DNA from: CAZJHX01 sp964545715
GTDB lineage: Bacteria > Myxococcota_A > UBA9042 > GCA-2863065
Assembly: GCA_964545715.1 (NCBI GenBank)
Contig: CAZJHX010000111.1
Span: 1 to 35,167 of the forward strand
DNA: 35,167 bases
Direction: 5' to 3'
Position numbers and translations under genes: made by a program. Under the pieces are notes generated by a model. The model was not told the origin of the DNA. It was given only the letters and a program-made list of their open reading frames with translations, and did no database searches. This document shows positions 15,184-22,423 of the stretch, in pieces. Every line of letters starts with the position of its first letter. Position 1 is the stretch's first letter.

Positions 15184-18100
15184 TCAGGGCGAGATCGGCA
15201 GGCAGCCCGTCGCGCCACCGCCCGACAGCGATACGGCCCAGACCCAGAGCGTGTCGTGCTCGCCCGTCAGCACGGCCGACGCGCTGCCGTCGGTCCCCGG
15301 CCATGCGGCGGTCGTGACAGCTCCGGGCGCGGCCACCACCAGAAGATCCCCGGCCGCCAGCCCTTCGGACACCGTGACCGTCGTCTGTCCGCCGTCGATC
15401 GCGGCGCTCACCACGCCGGCGGTCAGCGGAGACGCGGGCACAGCCGGGATCCCCACGGACGCCTCAAAGGTGTCCAGGGTCACGATCCACTCGTACGGAC
15501 CAACCGGCAGCGGGGTCTGCACAACCGCCAGGGCAGCCAGGTCCCCGCCCGGGCCTGTGGAGTCGGCCAGCGTCGACAGCGCGACGTCCTTGCCGTTGGC
15601 GGCGATCATGCCCACCGTCGCCCCGTTCGGCGCTGTGCCGGCCAGTCCGGCCAGGCACACCTGCTTGCCGTACAGCGCGCTGGTCAGCAGCGGCGGATCA
15701 AAGTCCACCGCAAAAGCGATTACGGGCTTGGAGGACGGACCGGACGGGTCCGCGGACGCCGCAAAGACCGTGGTCGCCGCGCCTACGGAGCCGAGACCCG
15801 CCAGCACGATGCCGGTGGATGGATCCGCGTGCAGCTCAGCGGCGGTGGAGAAGCCGCCGACGCCCCCGACAGCCGCCACGATCACCGTCGGATCCGCGCC
15901 AAACGTCGGCGCCGCGCCATACACGACCACATCCCCGTCAATGACCTCCACGCGCATCAAGAACGGATGCGGTGTCGCCGGCGCGTCGGCCCCGGCCACC
16001 ACCACCAGCCGCTCAAACGGCGGGGACAGCGCGCCGTCCATCAGCTGCTCGACGGTGATCGTCTCACCCGGCGTCATGTCCGCCAGCACCGCCGCGAACT
16101 CGCCGGCATCGGTGGCGGTCTTGGACAGGATGTTGGGTCCGGCCGTGATGTTGATCGTGGCGCCCGGATCAACCGAGCCGGCCAGCCCGACGATGGCCAC
16201 CTCATCGGAGTCAGCCACCGCGCTCGTATAGATCAGCTCGGCGTTGGGTGCAGTCGGAATGATCAGCACGTTGGCGGTGCTGTCGTCGGCGCCCTCCTCG
16301 CTGGCCACAATGTCGACGTAGCCGCCCGGTACCGTGTCCAGGATCGTCAGCTGCGTAATGAAGTCCCCCGAGCCGATCAGCGGGATGTGCGGTACGCCAC
16401 CCACGGTCCACGTCGCGCCGTCCAGGCCGCTGCCCGAGATGATGATCGTATCGCCCGCCGTGGCCGTCTCGGGCATCACGCCCGCGATCACGGGCGCTTT
16501 GAACGGGGCAGGCGTCACCGACACCGACGTGCTGGTCGCGCCGCCCGGAGTCTCGATCTCGAGCAGCAGGTCCTCGCCGGGCGGCGTGCCAAACGACACT
16601 TTGAAGATCAGCTGAGTCTGAGTGACGCTGTAGAAGATGTTCTGCGGCGTGCCGCCCAGCTTGGCGGACGAGAAGCTCGCCAGGAATTTGCCGTCGACCG
16701 TCAGCAGACCGCCCACCTCCACCGGGTCGGGCGACACCTTCGAGATCACCGGCGGCAGCGTCTTGATCAGCACCGGCCAGGACGCCGCGCCCTTGTCGGT
16801 CGTCACCGTCAGCTGCTGATCACCCACCGGAGAGTCATCGTGAATCGTAATCACGAGGTTCGTGCTCTGATTCACCGCAACGGACTGCACGACGCTGCCC
16901 AGCGTCACCTCGCCGCCCTTCAGGTTGGCCCCGGTGATCGTCATCGTGTCGCCCGGCAGCCCGCTATCCGGCGCGACAGCCGTGATGATCGGCGGTCCCG
17001 GCGGCGTCCCGTCGCTCACCGCAACCGTCTCCTCCGCGACCCCGCCCGACGTCGTCACCAGCAGCTGCTGAGCGTCGGAATACGGCGTATCCGGCGACAG
17101 ATCGCCGACGATCTCGTCAAACGTATTGGACGTGATCGACACCTCGAAGCCGCCCACGGTCACGGTTGCGTCCAGCAGGTGCTTCCCTGTGATCACCAGC
17201 TTCTCGTCCAGCACCACAGGCTCCGGCGATACCGACAAGATCGCCGGCCCCGGCGGCAGAATCGTGACAGGGGCGCTGTCCTGTCCGGCCACGTTGGTCA
17301 CGCTCAGCGTCTGTGCGCCCGGCACCGAGTCATCGGGGATCAGCAGCGTCAGCTTGGTCCCGGTCTCCTCCAGAATCTCCACCGGCGCCCCGGACAGGGT
17401 CACCGCGCTGGCGGCCAGGCCAAAGCCCACCACCTGCAGCTCCGCGCCCGCCTTGACCGGATTGGGCGTCAGCAGCGTGATCTCCGGCGGCCCAACCACC
17501 GTGACCTGCAGCGACGCCTGCCCCGCCGGCCCCTTCACCACCAGCGTCTGGTCGCCCACCGGCGTGCCGGCGGCCACCTTGCCGGAGATGGACGTCGGCT
17601 TGGACACTCCGACCGGCTGCAGCACGCCGCCGATCGTCAGCGTCACCGCGGCCTCCGGCAGGTTCGCGCCCGTGATCGTGTAGTCCTTGCTGAGGATCAG
17701 CGGTTCGGGCGACACATCAGTGATCTCCGGGCCCAGCGCCACATCGATAAAGACGCTGTGCTTGCCGCCGTTGCTGGAGACGGTCAGCAGCTGCTCACCC
17801 ACCGGCACGGTCGGGTGCACCAGCACCTCCAGCTGGTTGAAGCTCTGCGCCACCACCGGATGCACGATGTCCGCCAGTGTCACGGTCGCGTCCACGAAGT
17901 TCTTACCGTCGATGATCAGCGACTTGCCCGGGTTGGCCGGCACCGGCGTCGTCTCATAGATCTCGGGCGGCGCCAGCACGGTCACCTGCCCCGTGACCTG
18001 CCCTCCCGGGGTCGTCACCACCACCGTCTGCAGCCCCGCCGGCGTCTCGTCTGCGGTCACGGTCTCGACCATCTCCGCAAAGGCAAACAGCGACGTGACG

Positions 18101-21100
18101 GGCACCGAGCCGATGGTCACCTCCGCGCCCTCCAGGTGCTTGCCCTCGATGTTCAGGCTGGCGCCCGCGGTCACCGGGTCCGGGTCAAAGCCCGTGATCT
18201 CGGGCGGCGCCACCACCGTGATCGGCGCCTCAGTCGTACCGCCCAGCGTCGTGACAGCCAGCGTCTGCGCGCCCAGCGGCGTGCCCAGGTCCACGACCAT
18301 CGACAGCCCCTTTTTGGAGTCGATGATCAACGTCTGCGCCTGACCGCCGATGGTGACCTGCGCGCTCTCCAGATAGTCGCCGTAGACGTTGAGCTCTTTG
18401 CCGATCACCGCGATGGTCGGGCTCAGCTCGTCGATGACCGGCAGCGCGTTCGCCACCGTCAGCGTCGTCTGCACGGCCCCGCATTTGGTCAGCGCCTTCA
18501 GCTCCCCCAAGCCGGTCGGCGTCTCGGCGTCGATCAACACAGTCAGCTGCGACGGTGACTGCTCCAGCACCTCCTGCAGCGTACCCGCGACCGTCACCTC
18601 GGCCCCCAACAGATAGGCCCCCCCCAGCTGCACGGCATCACCCAGGAAGATCGTGGGCGGCACCTGGGTCAGCTCGGGCTCGGCGCACTGCACCTCGAGT
18701 GTCGTCGCGGTCGACGCAAAGGCGTTGGTCAGCTTCAGCTGCTGGGCGCCGGCATCCACCTGCGCCGGCACCATGAACGAGAGCTCGCCCGACGACGCCG
18801 AAATCAGCTGAAGCAGCACCCCGCCCAGCGTCACCTGCGGACCCGACCCGAAGTGGTCACCCGTCACAGTGACGACAGTGCCGTGATAGATGTCGGCGGG
18901 CTGCACGTCCTCGATCTGCGGCGGCGAGCGCACCTCCACGGCGACCTGCGCGCTGCCGCCCAGGGTCGTGACCGTCAACTGATGAAAGCCCACAGGCGTG
19001 TCGGTAACGACCGTGCCATTGATGATCGTGGCGGAGGCCGAGCCCACGACCTGGGCAACGCCACCGATGTCGACCTCGCTCTTCTCCAGGATCTTGCCGA
19101 AGATCTTGTAGGGCTCGCCCAACAGCAGCACGTCGGGGGTCACGTCTTCGAGCTCCGGCGGGTCCGGAATCTCGATGATCAGCGGCACGTCCTCGCAGCC
19201 GGACGCCGCGCCCGTGGGCAGGTGAATCGCGAAGATCCAGACCGACTTGGCCTCAGCCAGCCCCGACTCCAACAGCCATGGCGCCGGACCCGGCGGTCGC
19301 AGCAGCGCAGCACGCCCATCCGGCGTCGCCAGCACCAGCAGATAGTCGTCATCGATCTCCAGCGTCCCACTGCCAACGCGGATCACCTGGTCCTCGATGC
19401 CGATGTCGAGCTTCTGCACATTGATCGGGTCGATCGCCGGCACCGCACGGCGCGTGGACTCAGAGTTGATCGACTGCACGACGAGGTCCGCGCCCTCCGC
19501 GCCGATGAGGCCACCGGCAAAGATGCCGAGCCAGGAGCCGGACTCATCTACCGAGAAATCGATCGGGCTGTCGCCGTCCTCGTGCGCCAGCGACGCGCCC
19601 ATGCCCTCGACCGCGCTGCCCGCCGGCCCCACAACACACGACACGGCCCCCGCTGACGACAGCAGATAAGGCAGGTCGAATGCGCGCGCCTCACGCAGGA
19701 TGTGTGCCCCGCCCTGCACCGCATCGGGCCCGACGGTGAACATGCCGATCAGGTCGCCCGCCGCACCGGGGACCTCAGCCTGAAACGCGGGATCTTGGCC
19801 GCCCTCGACGCGGCGCACCGCCCCAGCGGTCGTGTTGGCCAGGATGACGTCGCCGCCGTCCAGAGCCGCTCCGTGGGTGGCGATCGTCACGCCGTCATCG
19901 CCCGCGATCGCAGTGATGAGCCCGGCCACCGGGCGGTACGCGCCGGATGGGGCGCCCCCAACCGCCAGCTGCAGCGGTGTGGAGCGGAACGGGCCCGCGA
20001 CCTGACGCAGCGCCAGCTTCGTGCCCGGGGACACGCCAGGCAGCACGACGCCGAACTGCCCGGTGGGCGTGCCGTCAAAGAGGTGCGGCGTCTCGGGCGA
20101 CACGAGGACGTCCAGCGCCGCATGCGGCAGCAGCGCCGAGCCCACCGAGTCGGCAGCCCCGGTCAGCAGCACCTCGCCCGCGACCGCCGAGCTGTGGTGG
20201 ACGAGATTTCCATTGGGAGGCGGCAGCGGCAGCTTGATGTCGTCGGTCTCGCCGGCAAACACGAACTGGGCTTCGCCGATGGCGCCGTCTACGCCGATGG
20301 ACATCAGCGCCAACAGGTCGTCAGCCTCGGCGGCGAGCTGCACGGAGATGCCGCCATCGCCGCCCACCGTGCCGAAGGTCCGCGCGCCGCTGCGGCAGTT
20401 GACGAAGGCCACGTGGCCCACGGCCGGCGGCGCGTTTCCTTTCATGGTGACCTTGCCGTCGGCCAGGTTGCTGTTGATCGTGGGGTTGAGCAGCGCGACG
20501 AGCGACGTGGACACCGGCACCGAGACCGTCGCCTCCAGCTCATCGCTGGCGCCGACCGCGCTGGCCGTCACGAGCTCTTCCTGGATGACGCCGGCCACAC
20601 ACACGCCAAACCCGCCCAGCGAGTCGACCTCGGCGTGGCCGATCGCGCTGTCGCTTTTATCGGTGGTCAGCTCCACGACGGCGCCCTCGGTCAGCAAGCC
20701 CAGCGGCGTGAAGATGGCGGCGCCCGCAGGCTCGGCGCGCGCCGCGCTGGAGATCAGGGCGAAGTCCGGCGCCCCCAAAACAACCTCGATGGCCACCGAC
20801 GCCTCGGTCGCGTCATCGCCGGAGTAGCTGAAGAGCAGCAGCGTCTCCCCGACGCCACCTTCCAGCACCGTGTCGAACGTGCCGCTGGCCGAGGGGGCGC
20901 GGTCCACCGTGCTGCCTGAGCCGGTCGTGCCGATGACCACGCGCGCCTGCGACGCCGCGGCCCCGATAAGGCCGATCACGCTGACCTCTCCAGCCTGCGC
21001 GCGCGCGTACACCTGCGCGCGCGCGTACACCAGCGCGTGCGCGACGGGCCGCACGGCGTGATCCCCGGGACGATTCAGCGGCGCGTCCGGACCAACAACC

Positions 21101-21435
21101 GCGTCGTCCTTGACCGGGCGCAGAACCGGACGACCGTTGGAGGCGGGCGCCCAAGTCGCAAAGGAGCCGTCGGCCGCGGCCGTGGAGTCGACCAACAGCT
21201 CGCCTGTGCTCTCTTCCACGATGACGTAGCGGCTGTCGGACGGCAGCGCGCCGGCCAGCCCGATGACCGCGATGCGTCCGTCCTCGCCGGTGGCGCTGAT
21301 CCGCACCTTGCTCAGGTCCGCGGCCCAGGTCGGATCCAACGAAGAGACCGTGACCTCGTCATCTCCGCAGCCGAGCAGACCGCCGCCCGCGATCAGCGTG
21401 GCGACGAACAGGGCGCACTGCGGGCGAAAGCTCAT
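15184..21435 (-). CDS. Giant lipoprotein with twelve IPT/TIG repeats
   Basis: 2083 residues. The N-terminus has a lipoprotein signal peptide with lipobox LLGC (Cys23) followed by GDDE. Residues about 50-750 hold several repeats of a domain with the pattern VIGLAGxxPxxxxVxI...DGxF. Residues about 757-1725 contain twelve IPT/TIG (Ig-like) domains of about 81 residues, each starting PPxIxxVxPxPxxxGxxLxIxGxxL and continuing VTIGG. The C-terminal 350 residues return to the first repeat type. A beta-rich rod projecting from the outer membrane, as adhesin or scaffold, is inferred. ATG 21435 was chosen because the lipobox follows it at the right distance; the 54-residue upstream extension is Arg-rich and not signal-like. 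TATGAT lies 6 nt upstream of the ATG. It heads a possible operon with the cyclase gene. Confidence 0.85.
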   Translation of the reverse strand: MSFRPQCALFVATLIAGGGLLGCGDDEVTVSSLDPTWAADLSKVRISATGEDGRIAVIGLAGALPSDSRYVIVEESTGELLVDSTAAADGSFATWAPASNGRPVLRPVKDDAVVGPDAPLNRPGDHAVRPVAHALVYARAQVYARAQAGEVSVIGLIGAAASQARVVIGTTGSGSTVDRAPSASGTFDTVLEGGVGETLLLFSYSGDDATEASVAIEVVLGAPDFALISSAARAEPAGAAIFTPLGLLTEGAVVELTTDKSDSAIGHAEVDSLGGFGVCVAGVIQEELVTASAVGASDELEATVSVPVSTSLVALLNPTINSNLADGKVTMKGNAPPAVGHVAFVNCRSGARTFGTVGGDGGISVQLAAEADDLLALMSIGVDGAIGEAQFVFAGETDDIKLPLPPPNGNLVHHSSAVAGEVLLTGAADSVGSALLPHAALDVLVSPETPHLFDGTPTGQFGVVLPGVSPGTKLALRQVAGPFRSTPLQLAVGGAPSGAYRPVAGLITAIAGDDGVTIATHGAALDGGDVILANTTAGAVRRVEGGQDPAFQAEVPGAAGDLIGMFTVGPDAVQGGAHILREARAFDLPYLLSSAGAVSCVVGPAGSAVEGMGASLAHEDGDSPIDFSVDESGSWLGIFAGGLIGAEGADLVVQSINSESTRRAVPAIDPINVQKLDIGIEDQVIRVGSGTLEIDDDYLLVLATPDGRAALLRPPGPAPWLLESGLAEAKSVWIFAIHLPTGAASGCEDVPLIIEIPDPPELEDVTPDVLLLGEPYKIFGKILEKSEVDIGGVAQVVGSASATIINGTVVTDTPVGFHQLTVTTLGGSAQVAVEVRSPPQIEDVQPADIYHGTVVTVTGDHFGSGPQVTLGGVLLQLISASSGELSFMVPAQVDAGAQQLKLTNAFASTATTLEVQCAEPELTQVPPTIFLGDAVQLGGAYLLGAEVTVAGTLQEVLEQSPSQLTVLIDAETPTGLGELKALTKCGAVQTTLTVANALPVIDELSPTIAVIGKELNVYGDYLESAQVTIGGQAQTLIIDSKKGLSMVVDLGTPLGAQTLAVTTLGGTTEAPITVVAPPEITGFDPDPVTAGASLNIEGKHLEGAEVTIGSVPVTSLFAFAEMVETVTADETPAGLQTVVVTTPGGQVTGQVTVLAPPEIYETTPVPANPGKSLIIDGKNFVDATVTLADIVHPVVAQSFNQLEVLVHPTVPVGEQLLTVSSNGGKHSVFIDVALGPEITDVSPEPLILSKDYTITGANLPEAAVTLTIGGVLQPVGVSKPTSISGKVAAGTPVGDQTLVVKGPAGQASLQVTVVGPPEITLLTPNPVKAGAELQVVGFGLAASAVTLSGAPVEILEETGTKLTLLIPDDSVPGAQTLSVTNVAGQDSAPVTILPPGPAILSVSPEPVVLDEKLVITGKHLLDATVTVGGFEVSITSNTFDEIVGDLSPDTPYSDAQQLLVTTSGGVAEETVAVSDGTPPGPPIITAVAPDSGLPGDTMTITGANLKGGEVTLGSVVQSVAVNQSTNLVITIHDDSPVGDQQLTVTTDKGAASWPVLIKTLPPVISKVSPDPVEVGGLLTVDGKFLASFSSAKLGGTPQNIFYSVTQTQLIFKVSFGTPPGEDLLLEIETPGGATSTSVSVTPAPFKAPVIAGVMPETATAGDTIIISGSGLDGATWTVGGVPHIPLIGSGDFITQLTILDTVPGGYVDIVASEEGADDSTANVLIIPTAPNAELIYTSAVADSDEVAIVGLAGSVDPGATINITAGPNILSKTATDAGEFAAVLADMTPGETITVEQLMDGALSPPFERLVVVAGADAPATPHPFLMRVEVIDGDVVVYGAAPTFGADPTVIVAAVGGVGGFSTAAELHADPSTGIVLAGLGSVGAATTVFAASADPSGPSSKPVIAFAVDFDPPLLTSALYGKQVCLAGLAGTAPNGATVGMIAANGKDVALSTLADSTGPGGDLAALAVVQTPLPVGPYEWIVTLDTFEASVGIPAVPASPLTAGVVSAAIDGGQTTVTVSEGLAAGDLLVVAAPGAVTTAAWPGTDGSASAVLTGEHDTLWVWAVSLSGGGATGCLPISP
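16255..19165 (-). repeat. Array of twelve TIG-domain coding repeats
   Basis: Twelve units of about 245 bp, diverged at DNA level but alike in protein pattern. They occupy the middle of the giant lipoprotein gene. Boundaries are estimated from the first (PPELEDVTP) and last (APVIAGVMP) domain starts. Confidence 0.75.
20994..21029 (-). repeat. Perfect 18-bp tandem duplication with alternating GC core
   Basis: Two exact copies, 20994-21011 and 21012-21029, encode VYARAQ twice in the giant lipoprotein. Each holds a run of alternating G and C, a likely site of polymerase slippage. The reading frame is kept. Confidence 0.85.
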
Positions 21436-21487
21436 GCGCGAATCATAACCACAATGGCCCGTAAAATTCTGCCGAGACGCGCGTTTC

Positions 21488-21516
21488 TTGACCACTGGAC
21501 AGGTGAGCCCTATTCT
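21488..21516 (+). promoter_or_regulatory. Sigma70-type promoter, predicted leaderless
   Basis: TTGACC (21488-21493) and TATTCT (21511-21516) are separated by exactly 17 bp. GTG 21525 follows the -10 by 8 nt, where transcription would start. No Shine-Dalgarno sequence is present between. This is the best-formed promoter of its kind in the window and would drive the barrel-cytochrome genes. Confidence 0.65.
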
Positions 21517-21524
21517 CCGCAATC

Positions 21525-22409
21525 GTGAGACGATCCGCCATGAATACCGTTCTGTACGTCGTTGGCACCCTGCTGATCGCCGGCCCGGCCTCCGCACGCG
21601 AGGAGGGCGCTAACGCGTCCAGTCTCGGTGTCGCGGACGCGGTCCGTTCATCGGCCGTCGGCACCACGGCGCTGTATTTCAACCCCGCTGCCATGAGCCA
21701 GTTCATGCAATACGCGGTCGAGACCGGCTACCAGTTTGTGTCGCCGCTGGACGGGCACGTCTTCACGGCCAGCGTGGTCGACAGCGCCACGAACCAGGGG
21801 CTGGCGGCCGGGTTCAGCTACAGCTACATCACGGGCCACGAGTTCGACACCGACCTGGATCGCACCGGCCACATGGTCCGCGGCGGCCTGGCCACCGGCT
21901 GGCGCGGGCGCAACATCGCGCTGCACGCGGGCATCGGGCTGCGGTATCTCGATCTCTCCATCGGAGAAGACACCACGGCCAGCGGCCTGACACTGGATGC
22001 GGGCGCCCTGATGGTCCTGGGCGACATGTTTCGCGTGGGCGTGGTCGGCCATAACCTGATCGACGCCGACCTCACCGAGACGCCTCGCCGGCTCGGCATC
22101 GGCACCAGCCTGCTCTATCACTCCCTGCTCGTCTCGTTTGACGCCGTCCTCGACTTCGAGACGCTCACAGATGAGGCCGGCGACGCCGTAACCGAGGCGC
22201 AGTACAACACCGGCCTGGAGTTCGCCGTGGGCGGCCAGGTCCCCCTGCGCGTGGGTTATCAGTACGACAAGATCGTAGAGCGTCAGTCGATCACGGGCGG
22301 CATCGGATACGTCAGCCGCGTCGTTGCAGTGGACTTCGGGTTCAGCCAGAACCTCGACAATAAAGACGACAACATCTTCTCACTAAACGTCCGCGTCTTC
22401 GTTCCGTAG
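21525..22409 (+). CDS. Outer-membrane beta-barrel protein (PorV/FadL-like)
   Basis: A 294-residue exported protein. The signal peptide covers residues 1 to about 24 (MRRSAMNTVLYVV...PASA). The mature part begins with the signature of PorV/UPF0164 and FadL-like barrels: LGVADAVRSSAVGTTALYFNPAAMSQ. Alternating amphipathic strands follow, and the chain ends in a strand closing with VRVFVP. It should sit in the outer membrane. The start GTG 21525 fits the promoter directly upstream; ATG 21540 is an alternative that removes five residues. The multihaem cytochrome fusion begins 15 bp after its stop, so a porin-cytochrome arrangement is possible, although the barrel is short compared with MtrB-type porins. 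Function is inferred from fold and context only. Confidence 0.72.
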   Translation: MRRSAMNTVLYVVGTLLIAGPASAREEGANASSLGVADAVRSSAVGTTALYFNPAAMSQFMQYAVETGYQFVSPLDGHVFTASVVDSATNQGLAAGFSYSYITGHEFDTDLDRTGHMVRGGLATGWRGRNIALHAGIGLRYLDLSIGEDTTASGLTLDAGALMVLGDMFRVGVVGHNLIDADLTETPRRLGIGTSLLYHSLLVSFDAVLDFETLTDEAGDAVTEAQYNTGLEFAVGGQVPLRVGYQYDKIVERQSITGGIGYVSRVVAVDFGFSQNLDNKDDNIFSLNVRVFVP

Positions 22410-22415
22410 TATAAT
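22410..22415 (+). promoter_or_regulatory. -10 element before the cytochrome fusion gene
   Basis: A perfect TATAAT begins directly after the barrel gene's stop codon and ends 8 nt before GTG 22424. I see no good -35 at 16-19 bp. It could be an internal, leaderless promoter for the two cytochrome genes. Confidence 0.45.
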
Positions 22416-22423
22416 TGCGGTCT

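Noticed and set aside
15256..18558. Very long open frame on the plus strand opposite the giant lipoprotein gene
   Set aside because: Its product is Arg/His/Gln-rich with no domain or signal, typical of an antisense frame of GC-rich DNA. The minus strand has a lipobox and twelve TIG domains.
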